49,405 bases of DNA. Origin: CAZVBV01 sp964509975 (GTDB lineage: Bacteria; Patescibacteriota; Gracilibacteria; UBA4473). A program made the position numbers and the translations under genes. Shown piece by piece: positions 6,725 to 15,520 of this stretch. Numbering within the stretch: position 1 is the stretch's first letter; each line of letters starts with the position of its first letter. Where the stretch lies: NCBI GenBank assembly GCA_964509975.1, contig CAZDZO010000007.1:1-49405 (forward strand), read 5' to 3'. The notes beneath the pieces are model-generated. The model did no database searches. It was not told where the DNA came from and saw nothing but the letters and a program-made list of their open reading frames with translations.

Positions 6725-8014
6725 ATGTACGAACGTTTCATTTTTGAAAAATACAAATTTATTCCTCAAGAAAAAACTCTTCTTTTAAGTTATTCACTCG
6801 ATAAAAAAATATCTTTCCAAGAAAAAATCACGTTCGATTTTGACTTTGGGAACTACAACACAGAAGCCTTAGATAAGGCGTTTTTTGGAGTCTTTGTGAT
6901 GTGTGGCATTTCGTATTTCAAAGCGTATATTCCACAAAAAATTAAATTTAAAACGGGCGGACTTACAGAGAATCAGAAACGCTTTTTTGAAAAAATCTAT
7001 ACCTACGGACTCGGTGAATTTTTTTACCGCAATGAAATTGATCCCAATGGAAAAATAAATTTTGTAACACAAGAAGGACTCACAAATGAAGGTATAAATA
7101 TCAACAATCTCACCGGATCTCTCGTGCCCATCGGAGGAGGCAAAGACTCGATCACGACGGCTGAAATTTTGAAAAAAAACAATGAAGATTTTGAAACATG
7201 GACGGTGGGAAACTATCCTTTTTTTGCTCCCATGATTGAGAAAATCGGAAAAAATCATTTACAAGTACAACGAGCTATTGATTCTCAATTATTTACACTT
7301 AACGACGAAGGAGCGCTTAATGGACACGTCCCTATATCTGCCATCTTGGCATTTCTAGGCGTAGCCAGCGCAATTCTCCGTGGGAAGAAAAATGTGATTC
7401 TTTCGAATGAAAATTCTGCGAATGAACCAACTTTGGAATTTAATGGAACACCGATAAATCATCAGTATTCCAAAAGTTTGGAATTTGAAGCCGATTTTCA
7501 AAATTATGTGCACGAAAATATTTCACCAGATGTAAATTATTTTTCCTTCCTTCGTCCGCTATCTGAACTCAAAATTGCAGAAATGTTTTGTAAAAACTTT
7601 TTGGAAAAATATGAAAAAGATTTCTCAAGTTGCAATACCAACTTTCGTATTACTGATGGAGTAAGCCAATGGCGTTGGTGCCAAAAGTGTCCAAAATGTG
7701 CTTTTGTATTTATTCTCTTTGCCCCATTCGTAGAGCGGGAGAAATTGATTGAGATTTTTGGAGGAAACCTTTTTGCAAACAAGGAACTATACTCAACTTT
7801 TGCTGAACTTTTGGGTCAAACGGAAAGCAAACCTTTTGAATGTGTTGGAGAAATCGAAGAGGTAAAACGCGCCTTCCAGCTCGCAAAAGAAACTGGAAAC
7901 TGGCCAGAACTCGAGGATTTTTCAGCAGAAACAACTGAGTACAATGAACATTTTTGGAATCAGAATCTTATGCCGTCACATTTTGAAAATATTTTGAAAG
8001 CGTTTACACAATGA
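6725..8014 (+). CDS. murL: MurL-type UDP-MurNAc-L-Ala-L-Glu epimerase
   Basis: Resembles MurL, the enzyme that epimerises the terminal L-Glu of UDP-MurNAc-L-Ala-L-Glu to D-Glu in an ATP-dependent reaction (described in Xanthomonas). It has 429 residues, matching the family. Seen: the PP-loop-like motif VPIGGGKDSITTAE near residue 137, SNENSANE near 240, and the Cys-rich CQKCPKCAFVF near 318. Its TGA overlaps the ATG of the MurD gene (ATGA). This neighbour pair is exactly the MurD2-MurL arrangement, in which MurD adds L-Glu and glutamate racemase (MurI) is not needed. No murI is in the window. Confidence 0.82.
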   Translation: MYERFIFEKYKFIPQEKTLLLSYSLDKKISFQEKITFDFDFGNYNTEALDKAFFGVFVMCGISYFKAYIPQKIKFKTGGLTENQKRFFEKIYTYGLGEFFYRNEIDPNGKINFVTQEGLTNEGININNLTGSLVPIGGGKDSITTAEILKKNNEDFETWTVGNYPFFAPMIEKIGKNHLQVQRAIDSQLFTLNDEGALNGHVPISAILAFLGVASAILRGKKNVILSNENSANEPTLEFNGTPINHQYSKSLEFEADFQNYVHENISPDVNYFSFLRPLSELKIAEMFCKNFLEKYEKDFSSCNTNFRITDGVSQWRWCQKCPKCAFVFILFAPFVEREKLIEIFGGNLFANKELYSTFAELLGQTESKPFECVGEIEEVKRAFQLAKETGNWPELEDFSAETTEYNEHFWNQNLMPSHFENILKAFTQ

Positions 8015-9303
8015 AATTTGAACAACTCACACAAGCCAAAAAAGTTCTCCTCTACGGCTATGGCGTGGAAGGGCAATCAACAGAAGCTTTTTTAAAATCG
8101 CATTTCCCTCATATTCAAGTCGATCTCTATGATGACAATTTCTCGGAGTCCGGACTTGAAAATAAAACTTTTCAAAAGAAGTCCGAACTCTGTTTTACCG
8201 ACTACAGTTTAGTTATCCACAGTCCAGGCATTCCGAGAGAGAAGATTACTGGAATTGAGGAAAACAAAATCACAAGCCAGACAGAACTTTTCTTTGAGAA
8301 TATCAGTGAAGATGAACGTCAAAAAATTATTGGCATCACCGGAACAAAAGGAAAATCAACTACTACGCAATTTTGTACAGATCTCCTCACTAATGCAGGA
8401 AAAACTGCGAAGATTGCGGGGAACTTTGGCGTCCCTCCACTCGAATTATTGGATGAATTGAAGACAGGCGATCTCGATTTTATCGTGTTTGAAATTTCCA
8501 GTTTCCAACTCGAACATTTACAAACGTCTCCGCATATTGCCATCTTTCTCAACCTCTTTGGAGATCATTTAGAACGTCACGGAACGGTGGAAGACTACTT
8601 TTTGGCAAAATCCAATATCTTCAGGTATCAGATAAACGAAGATTTTCTTATAATGCCAGAAGTATCTGGGAAATTGCTGGAATTTTCTCGTGGAAACGGA
8701 CGCTTTGTGTTATCGCAAGAACTTGAGGAAGATTTATTCGCGGAAGATTCTGTATTTCGAGCCAAACACTTCAGGCAGAACCTTGGAACCATGCGAACAT
8801 TGTGTCAGATTCTGAAGATTGAAGAATCGGTATTGGAAAAAACGGCACAAGAATTTAAAGGTCTCTCTCACCGAATGGAACTCTTTGTAGAAAAAAATGG
8901 GATCAGGTTCGTAAACGATTCAATTGCCAGTAATCCGACTGCCGCTATGGCTGCTGTGCGATTTTTTGGACGAGATTTGGGAAGTATCATTCTCGGGGGA
9001 AAACCCTCTGGAGATAGCTGGGAGGGACTTCTGACGCTTCTTCTCAATGAAACCGAGAGTATCATCCTTTTACCCAATGGAGACAGCTTGGGGGATATTA
9101 TTCGCACTTGTGAAGAGGTAAACTTCCCCTCTGAACGAATTGTGCACGCGGAATGTTTTGAAGAGATTGTGACCCTTGCCAAAGAAAAAACTCCTACTGG
9201 AAAAGTCTGTCTTCTTTCCCCTGGAGCAAAAAGTTTTGATTGTTTTAAAAGTTACCGTGAAAAAGGCGATGTGTTTAAAAAGCTTGTAAACGAGATTGAA
9301 TAA
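8011..9303 (+). CDS. murD: UDP-N-acetylmuramoyl-L-alanine:glutamate ligase (MurD; probably L-Glu-specific MurD2 type)
   Basis: Cytoplasmic Mur ligase of 430 residues. It has an N-terminal Rossmann-like domain (VLLYGYGVEGQSTEAFL), the ATP-binding P-loop GITGTKGKSTTTQF near residue 110, the Mur signature VFEISSFQLEH, LNLFGDHLERHG, and a C-terminal domain with NDSIASNPTAAMAA and LSPGAKSFD. Canonical MurD adds D-Glu to UDP-MurNAc-L-Ala. The 4-nt overlap with murL argues that this one adds L-Glu, which MurL then inverts; substrate choice cannot be proved from the sequence. Confidence 0.9.
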   Translation: MKFEQLTQAKKVLLYGYGVEGQSTEAFLKSHFPHIQVDLYDDNFSESGLENKTFQKKSELCFTDYSLVIHSPGIPREKITGIEENKITSQTELFFENISEDERQKIIGITGTKGKSTTTQFCTDLLTNAGKTAKIAGNFGVPPLELLDELKTGDLDFIVFEISSFQLEHLQTSPHIAIFLNLFGDHLERHGTVEDYFLAKSNIFRYQINEDFLIMPEVSGKLLEFSRGNGRFVLSQELEEDLFAEDSVFRAKHFRQNLGTMRTLCQILKIEESVLEKTAQEFKGLSHRMELFVEKNGIRFVNDSIASNPTAAMAAVRFFGRDLGSIILGGKPSGDSWEGLLTLLLNETESIILLPNGDSLGDIIRTCEEVNFPSERIVHAECFEEIVTLAKEKTPTGKVCLLSPGAKSFDCFKSYREKGDVFKKLVNEIE

Positions 9304-9320
9304 ATTAGATAGAAATGACA

Positions 9321-9349
9321 TTGACTCTTTACTGTTTTTAATGTATAAT
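9321..9349 (+). promoter_or_regulatory. strong sigma70-type promoter
   Basis: -35 TTGACT (9321-9326), 17-bp spacer, -10 TATAAT (9344-9349), 21 nt before the ATG of the 242-aa unknown gene; several overlapping TATAAT copies follow. Confidence 0.75.
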
Positions 9350-9370
9350 ATAATATAATATTTTAAAATA

Positions 9371-10099
9371 ATGAAAAATATTGAAATCGGCAACGGCAAT
9401 ATTCTTGAGCAATTAGAGATAATTGTCTCTGAAGTTGATTATCAAGATATTCCTGAAGACATGGTTGGCGAGGAAAGACTCATTCTAGAAAAAACCAACA
9501 AGGAAACTTTACAAAAAACACAAGAAACTATATGCGTTGCGTTGAAAGATTTCATCTTTAGTGAATTCCCTGAGGATGCTGATGGAATTTTACAACAAAT
9601 TCAAGATCGCGTTGAAGGGAAAAGCTCTTCAAAGGAGAGTCAAGATTATCGTACTGAATTGGGAAATGGAAAAATTCAAATGTCTACAGGAGTAGGAACA
9701 AAATATGGTCAATATTATTTAAATCTTTGGTTTACAACAACGACAGATCCAAAACAAAATTTCAATCTCATACTCGACCTTAAGCCAAATTCTGGATATG
9801 GAATTCAACTTAATCAAGTACAAGGATCTGCATTTGAAAAACAATCTTCTATTAACTGGGGAGAAAATGCTCATATTCACAATAAAAAAGGTTCCGATAA
9901 CGAAGAGATGCATAGACGAACACCACTCACTCCGGAACAATTAACAGAATGGTTCGAAAAATCAGGAATGACGAAAGAATTCCTTCCAAAATTGAGTAAA
10001 GGACTTGAATTAGAAAATTTAAGATTAAATGCAGAAAATTCTGAAATTTCTCAGACAGTAGGGGGTGTTTCTGAAGATACTGAAAATATTATTCAATAA
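9371..10099 (+). CDS. hypothetical protein
   Basis: Unrecognised 242-residue protein, acidic overall, with no signal peptide or membrane helix. The N-terminal half is helical with many Glu/Lys/Gln. The middle (about 95-165) is rich in Tyr, Asn and Thr and looks like beta strands, e.g. YGQYYLNLWFTTTTDP. A segment with WGENAHIHNKKGSDNEEMHR follows, and the end is a polar tail. A near-consensus promoter lies just upstream, so it is probably well expressed. It stands alone, convergent with the zinc-ribbon gene 8 nt away. Confidence 0.7.
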   Translation: MKNIEIGNGNILEQLEIIVSEVDYQDIPEDMVGEERLILEKTNKETLQKTQETICVALKDFIFSEFPEDADGILQQIQDRVEGKSSSKESQDYRTELGNGKIQMSTGVGTKYGQYYLNLWFTTTTDPKQNFNLILDLKPNSGYGIQLNQVQGSAFEKQSSINWGENAHIHNKKGSDNEEMHRRTPLTPEQLTEWFEKSGMTKEFLPKLSKGLELENLRLNAENSEISQTVGGVSEDTENIIQ

Positions 10100-10107
10100 G
10101 ACTCTTC

Positions 10108-10275
10108 CTAATCTTCCTGCAATAACTGAATCTTCACGGGATTCTCTTGAACGATTTCGATTTCTGCCCCACACAACACGCATTCCAAAACTTCACCTTC
10201 AAGAATATCGAAGGACTCCACTTCAAAACGTCCTCTACAATCTGGACAATGGATATAAATTTCTTGGATATTCAT
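10108..10275 (-). CDS. LysW-like small zinc-ribbon protein
   Basis: A 55-residue protein. Two CxxC pairs are placed as in LysW/ArgW carrier proteins: HCPDCRGRFEVESFD, then LEGEVLECVLCGAEIEIVQENP. The GEVLEC..CGAEIEIV block matches the LysW pattern 'GEIVECPDCGAELEVV'. LysW carries the amino group of alpha-aminoadipate or glutamate on its C-terminal Glu in lysine/arginine synthesis; here the tail is LLQED rather than the usual EDWGE, ending in Asp. No LysX, LysZ or other partner is nearby, so it may be a structural zinc ribbon of other function. It lies 55 nt after mutS on the same strand. Confidence 0.72.
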   Translation of the reverse strand: MNIQEIYIHCPDCRGRFEVESFDILEGEVLECVLCGAEIEIVQENPVKIQLLQED

Positions 10276-10330
10276 GATGGGGTGAGGTGGGTTTTCCTCC
10301 GCATGCTTTGTACCGATTTTTGATGAAAAA

Positions 10331-12892
10331 TCAACTTTTCTTTCTCCTTTCTTTAAGTTGGTAAATAAGCGTCAAAGCTTCGCGCGGAGAGAGGTCTTCA
10401 GGAGTAGTCTCGTCGATCATTTTATCGACATCCGATAGTGAGGGACCGCTTTTTGTAGTTGTTTTAAAATTAGAAAAAAGATTCGCTTTCCCAGATAACA
10501 AGTTTTCCGATTCAAGTCTAGAGAGAACATCTTTTGCATTGGTAATAACCCCTGCTGGCACACCAGCATTTTCTGCTACATTAATTCCAAAGGAATCTGA
10601 AACACCTCCTTTGGCAATGCGATGAAGAAAAGTAATACCGTTTTCGTTTTGAGTAGCTGAAACATGGAAATTTTGCGCTGAAGACAAGTCTTCCGTTAGA
10701 TCTACCAACTCGTGAAAATGTGTCGCAAAGAGTGTTTTTGCTTTTATTTTGTCATGTAAAAATTCAGTAATAGCCCACGCTAATGAAATCCCATCAAAGG
10801 TCGATGTTCCGCGTCCAATTTCATCTAAGATAACAAAGCTTCGTTCAGTTGCACAACGCAAAATCCGAGCTGTCTCTGACATTTCTACAAAGAATGTCGA
10901 TTTCCCTCCAGCTAAATTGTCAGAAGCTCCCACGCGAGTGAAGATACGATCAACAATTCCCGTTTCCATTTTTTTAGCAGGCACAAAAGAACCGATTTGA
11001 GCCAAAAGAATAAGGATGGCATTTTGACGCAGGAAGGTTGATTTTCCGGACATGTTTGGTCCTGTAATGAGATGGAACCGCGAACTTTCCGTGTCCATTT
11101 CCAAATCATTGGCGATAAACCGCTCGGTAGAAATTTTTTCAACGACAGGATGTCGCCCTTTCTCTATTTCCAAAACGGATGAGTTTTCAAGAATGGAAGG
11201 TTTATTCCAGCGCCATTTGGAAGCCGTTCGAGAAAGAGTCAAAAGCGCATCTACTTCGGCAATGGCTTTCGCAACGTTTTGAATGTGTGGCGCAAAGGTC
11301 AGTACTTCTTCTCGAAGTTTGTGGAAGAGTTTGTGTTCGAGTTCAAACGCTTTGGATTCCGCAGACAACACGCGTTCTTCATACAAAGCCAATTCTGGTG
11401 TCGTGAATCGTTCCGCATTAACCAATGTCTGTCGACGCACCCAGTCTGTAGGGACATTGTCTTTTTGCCCTTGAGACACTTCGAGACAGAACCCGAAGTT
11501 TTTGGAAAATTTAATTCTCAAATTCTGAATACCGGATTCTCTTTTCTTTTCTTTAAGAAAATTGTCGAGCCATTCTTCGGCATTCTTTGCCATTTCACGA
11601 AGCTCATCGAGTTCTTCGTTATATCCTTGGGCAAACATCCCACCAGCGGTAATTTCAAGCGGTGGAGCGTCAACCAGACTATTCTGAAGGGTAGGGATAA
11701 GATCGTTTAGATTTGTGAAGGATTTTGCTTTTTCTCGGATAAGTGGCGAAGTAGCCTGCGCACAAATATCTGCCATCACTGGGAACAATGAAAATGAATC
11801 TCTTAAAAATGCGAGATCACGTGCATTTCCTCTTCCTGTTACGAGTCGCGCTAGCAAGCGTTCAAGGTCTGCGACTGATTTAAATCCTTGCGTAAGGGTG
11901 CGAGTAAGATCGTTATTATTTTGCAATTCTTCAACGGAAGAAAGCCGTTCATTAATTTTTTCAGGAGAAAGGAGTGGTGATGCTAGCCAAGAATAGAGTT
12001 TCCGTGCGCCCATAGCTGTTAAACTTTTTTCAAAGACTGACCACAATGTGGCTTGATTCTCGTCATTCTGAAATGGTTGAAATACTTCTAAGTGACGGAA
12101 TGTCTGCGCATCAAGTTGCATTGTGTCAGACGTCGAATAGCGAGTAAGTGTTGCTACGTGTGACAAATCTGCTTTCTGTGTTTCTTCAAGATAGACCAAA
12201 ATAGAAGAGGAAACCGACAACAAAATATCAAGTTTTTCAATACCAAATACTGATAAATTTTTTACACGAAAGTGATCCATGAGCACTTTTTTGGAACTTT
12301 CTGTTTTGAGTTTTTTTCGTGGAGTAAGGTGCGTCCGAGGAAGTTTTTTACAAAAAGATTCATCTTCAAAAATATCACTGGGAACAAGAATCTCCCGCGG
12401 ACTGAGCAAATAGAGTTCATCAAAAAATGAAATCTCATCTTCAAATAAAGCCGTTCTAAAGTCCCCGGTTGAGATATCTGAATAGGCGAGCGCGTAGTTT
12501 GTTTTATCTCGATCAATCGCGATTAAATAAGAATTTTTTTCTGGCTCAAGATTTCCTTTTTCAAGGGATGTTCCCGGCGTCACCACACGCACAATTTCTC
12601 GAGAAATCACTTTTGTTTTTGGATCTTCTTTTTGCTCCGCGATAGATACTTTGTAGCCCAGTTCGACTAATTTTTCGAGATATTCTTCATGGGCATGATA
12701 GGGAAACCCACACATGGGCATTTCGTTCTCGGATCCCTTATGACGAGCCGTGAGAACAATGCCGAGAAGACGTGAACAGAGCTGTGCATCTTCAAAAAAC
12801 ATTTCATAAAAATCCCCAAGTCTAAAGAACAAAACCGCATCTGGATTTTGTTTTTTCAGCTCCCAATACTGCCGTTGAACAGGGGTCGACAT
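10331..12892 (-). CDS. mutS: DNA mismatch repair protein MutS
   Basis: Recognises mismatches and small loops and starts mismatch repair. About 853 residues, the full bacterial MutS1 length. The mismatch-binding Phe-X-Glu is in LGDFYEMFFEDA near the N-terminus. The connector, lever and clamp regions follow, then the ABC ATPase with Walker A TGPNMSGKSTFLRQ, Walker B VILDEIGRGTSTFDG and FATHFHELVDL. The ATG at 12892 gives the usual MSTPVQRQYW start; an upstream in-frame TTG would add six residues. No mutL is in the window. Confidence 0.97.
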   Translation of the reverse strand: MSTPVQRQYWELKKQNPDAVLFFRLGDFYEMFFEDAQLCSRLLGIVLTARHKGSENEMPMCGFPYHAHEEYLEKLVELGYKVSIAEQKEDPKTKVISREIVRVVTPGTSLEKGNLEPEKNSYLIAIDRDKTNYALAYSDISTGDFRTALFEDEISFFDELYLLSPREILVPSDIFEDESFCKKLPRTHLTPRKKLKTESSKKVLMDHFRVKNLSVFGIEKLDILLSVSSSILVYLEETQKADLSHVATLTRYSTSDTMQLDAQTFRHLEVFQPFQNDENQATLWSVFEKSLTAMGARKLYSWLASPLLSPEKINERLSSVEELQNNNDLTRTLTQGFKSVADLERLLARLVTGRGNARDLAFLRDSFSLFPVMADICAQATSPLIREKAKSFTNLNDLIPTLQNSLVDAPPLEITAGGMFAQGYNEELDELREMAKNAEEWLDNFLKEKKRESGIQNLRIKFSKNFGFCLEVSQGQKDNVPTDWVRRQTLVNAERFTTPELALYEERVLSAESKAFELEHKLFHKLREEVLTFAPHIQNVAKAIAEVDALLTLSRTASKWRWNKPSILENSSVLEIEKGRHPVVEKISTERFIANDLEMDTESSRFHLITGPNMSGKSTFLRQNAILILLAQIGSFVPAKKMETGIVDRIFTRVGASDNLAGGKSTFFVEMSETARILRCATERSFVILDEIGRGTSTFDGISLAWAITEFLHDKIKAKTLFATHFHELVDLTEDLSSAQNFHVSATQNENGITFLHRIAKGGVSDSFGINVAENAGVPAGVITNAKDVLSRLESENLLSGKANLFSNFKTTTKSGPSLSDVDKMIDETTPEDLSPREALTLIYQLKERRKKS

Positions 12893-13030
12893 CGTCCCGC
12901 AAGGTAGCAATGTTTTCCCAATTTTTCAAATTTTTAGCTCTTTATCTTTCAAATTTTTCGGATTATTTGTGTCATCTAGCTCTCGAGAATATGGATTCTC
13001 AACTGCGCTGATTAAAAGAAAAAAACTTTA

Positions 13031-13072
13031 AACTATTAACTGTTAACTGTTAACTATTAACTATTAACTATT
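13031..13072. repeat. degenerate heptamer repeat TTAACTA/TTAACTG
   Basis: About six tandem copies of a 7-base unit alternating TTAACTA and TTAACTG, just after the TrmB gene stop and before mutS. A looser version (AACTATTAACTATAAACTG) lies at about 17085-17112 before murE. It has no spacer structure, so it is a simple repeat and not CRISPR. Confidence 0.7.
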
Positions 13073-13816
13073 TCACGTCACTTTCTTGGCAAACGTCCAA
13101 CTCATTTCAAAAATTTGACGCTGTGTGTCTGCCACTGCTTTTGACTGAATAAGAATGGCAAATACTTGTGGACTGAACGATGTGATTAATAGTTTATCAT
13201 CAAAAATATTGATCTCATTCTCCACCCAAAAAAGTTTTTGCGAGAGCAGGCGAATTTCACGGAAATACTTCTTGTCATCGGCTCGCACCATGCATCCGGG
13301 CTCATCATCAGGTGCCAATCCTCGAAGAAATTTTTTCTTTTTTGCGCGCTTTGACACGTACTCATCGTCATAATCAGGCCAATGCTCACGAAGATTTTTG
13401 GAATTCGCGTAGTTAAGAATTTCTGTTCGAGATTTCAACGTTTCTTGATAGGCTTTTTTTACTCCCTCAAGTCCTTCGAAAAATTGTACTACAGGACGAG
13501 ATTCATTCCCTCCCGAAAGAGATTTGAGAAGTGGCAGATCTTGCTTGAAATCTCTGGCTCTCTGCATCACGTCTTTCGCAAAAATCTCTGGTGCAATTGC
13601 CGTAAAATGTTTCATATCCTTTTTATTGGTCTGCGTAACGAGTCCTCTCAGGAGGAGTTTTTCCAAAATTGTATAGGTCGTAATGCGGTTATATCCAGCG
13701 GTTTTTGCGATGTCGGAAACGACCGATGTTCCATTTTCCAAGGTCGCCAAATACACCTGCGCCTCTCTTTCCGACAATCCGATATTCATAATATTTTTTA
13801 AAATCTTTTTGCTCAT
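13073..13816 (-). CDS. TrmB family transcriptional regulator
   Basis: A 247-residue regulator. The N-terminal winged helix matches TrmB (MNIGLSEREAQVYLATLENG, then VVSDIAKTAGYNRITTYTILEKLLLRGLV). It continues into a C-terminal domain beginning at FFEGLEGVKKAYQETL, a PLD-like or effector-binding region (about 110-240) seen in many short TrmB proteins of CPR and archaea. It is divergent from glnA with 176 bp between the starts, so glnA is a possible target, though the ligand is unknown. Confidence 0.85.
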   Translation of the reverse strand: MSKKILKNIMNIGLSEREAQVYLATLENGTSVVSDIAKTAGYNRITTYTILEKLLLRGLVTQTNKKDMKHFTAIAPEIFAKDVMQRARDFKQDLPLLKSLSGGNESRPVVQFFEGLEGVKKAYQETLKSRTEILNYANSKNLREHWPDYDDEYVSKRAKKKKFLRGLAPDDEPGCMVRADDKKYFREIRLLSQKLFWVENEINIFDDKLLITSFSPQVFAILIQSKAVADTQRQIFEMSWTFAKKVT

Positions 13817-13992
13817 TGTTCAAGTTGTAATTTTTTTCGACAGCAAAACAATTGTATTCATTTCTCATGGAATAAGAAAGCCTTTTAAGGATTTGTAAAA
13901 AAAATCAACACCTTCTTTTTTTCAAAACAAAACAGTTGCCACCTCCTCCTCTTATCCGAAAAATAGTACTCGTAATTCCTAATTTTTCCTCA

Positions 13993-15456
13993 ATGAATCC
14001 TACCGATCCTGATGATCTCCGAAATTTTTTAGAGCTTCCCTACAGCGAACTTGAGAAACGAAATTTGGAAATAAAAAAGCTTGCCGAAAGTGGAAAGCCT
14101 GACGGTTTCATTAAACAAAAGGTCGTCAAATATCTTACCGACGAAACCCCCGTTAAGGCCGTTACAATAGCCTTTACTGATTTGGAAGGAAAAATGCACA
14201 TGCTGGATTATGATAAGAAATTCTTCCTTGGAGGATATGATAATCTCACGTTTGATGGATCGTCTGTGCGAGGATTATCAGAATTGAGAATGTCTGATCT
14301 TCGACTTCGTCCAGATTGGAAATCGTTTCGTATTTTACCGGCTGATATTTTTGGAGCTGGAAAAGTACTAATGTTTGGATTCGTTTGTGGTCATGATGGA
14401 AAAAATTTTCCAAGTGATTTTCGCGGGCGGTTGCAAACGTATATCGATACCCTTAAAAAATCTGGCATCAAAGCCAATATGGCACCAGAAATTGAAGGTT
14501 TTTTATTTGAAGGAACTGACAGTGAACAAAAATATGATGAAGATGATGGATTCCAACTCGTAACACCAGGTGGATATTTTAATGCATTGCCGAAGGATCG
14601 ATTGAGGCAATTCATCGATAAAGTAGCGGAAGTTCAACGAGCCCTTGGTTTTGAAAACGAAAAAGATCACGGAGAAGTGGCTCCATCATCTTTTGAAATT
14701 AACTACAAATATACTGAAGCCATGACTGCCTGCGATCAGGTCCTGATGTACAAACTCACCGCCAAGCAAATTGCCAAACTCATGGGATGTACAGCGTGCT
14801 TTTTGCCAAAACCGGTTATGGGGATAAATGGATCAGGGATGCATGTAAATATGAGTCTTGAAAAAAATGGGAAAAATATTTTCTTTGACGCAAAAGGCAA
14901 ACACGGTGTGTCAACTATTGCAGAAAAATTTATCACTGGAATTTTGTATTATGCTCCCGAACTTTGCCTCACTCTTTGTCCAAGCGTAAATTCATACAGA
15001 CGTCTGGATCCGAACTTTGAAGCTCCAAATGAGATTAAATATTCAAATTGTGATCGAAGCTCAATGGTGCGCATTCCATTGGGAAATGCAAAATCAGCAC
15101 GAATTGAAGTTCGTTCAGTCTCTCCAGATATTAATCCCTACCTTGCGATGTTTGCAATGCTTAATGCTGGAATGTCGACCGTAGAAGCAAAACCAAAAAT
15201 GTACAAAGAGATGATTGAAAAAATGGAAACTCGACGAACAAAAAAACTCTGGAGCAATATTTATGATGCAATTTCAGCTTTTTCAAAATCAGAATTTCTC
15301 ATGGGAATTTTGGGGGAAGATGAAATGAAGAAATACCGAGAACTCAAGGAAGCAGTTGCCAACAGAAGTCCAAAAGAACTCGGGTGTCGTGTAAAAAGAA
15401 GTGAAATCGTACATCACCATGAAATCACCAATCAGATTTTGTGGAATGATTTCTAA
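13993..15456 (+). CDS. glnA: glutamine synthetase, type I
   Basis: Makes glutamine from glutamate, ammonia and ATP. 487 residues from the ATG at 13993 (an upstream in-frame TTG would add a Pro-rich stretch). The beta-grasp N-terminal domain includes FDGSSVRGL. Metal-binding residues are in ANMAPEIEGFLFEG and HGEVAPSSFEINYK. The ammonia and ATP site includes NGSGMHVNMSL and RIPLGNAKSARIEVRSVSPD. I do not see a clear adenylylation loop. It is monocistronic, followed by a long palindrome and the convergent der gene. Confidence 0.95.
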   Translation: MNPTDPDDLRNFLELPYSELEKRNLEIKKLAESGKPDGFIKQKVVKYLTDETPVKAVTIAFTDLEGKMHMLDYDKKFFLGGYDNLTFDGSSVRGLSELRMSDLRLRPDWKSFRILPADIFGAGKVLMFGFVCGHDGKNFPSDFRGRLQTYIDTLKKSGIKANMAPEIEGFLFEGTDSEQKYDEDDGFQLVTPGGYFNALPKDRLRQFIDKVAEVQRALGFENEKDHGEVAPSSFEINYKYTEAMTACDQVLMYKLTAKQIAKLMGCTACFLPKPVMGINGSGMHVNMSLEKNGKNIFFDAKGKHGVSTIAEKFITGILYYAPELCLTLCPSVNSYRRLDPNFEAPNEIKYSNCDRSSMVRIPLGNAKSARIEVRSVSPDINPYLAMFAMLNAGMSTVEAKPKMYKEMIEKMETRRTKKLWSNIYDAISAFSKSEFLMGILGEDEMKKYRELKEAVANRSPKELGCRVKRSEIVHHHEITNQILWNDF

Positions 15457-15458
15457 AC

Positions 15459-15496
15459 AAAGTACGTATTCGAATACGTATTCGAATACGTACTTT
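15459..15496. repeat. perfect 38-bp palindrome between glnA and der
   Basis: AAAG, then three overlapping units of TACGTATTCGAA, then CTTT: every base is matched by its partner. It begins 3 nt after the glnA stop and ends 25 nt before the der stop on the other strand, so it may be a bidirectional terminator, though the T tract is short. Its GAATACGTA core recurs in the inverted repeat at 34426-34466. Confidence 0.85.
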
Positions 15497-15520
15497 CAAA
15501 ACTTGAACATGTATCCCGTT

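Noticed and set aside
13031..13072. CRISPR-like array
   Set aside because: Tandem 7-mers without spacers; no cas genes in the window.
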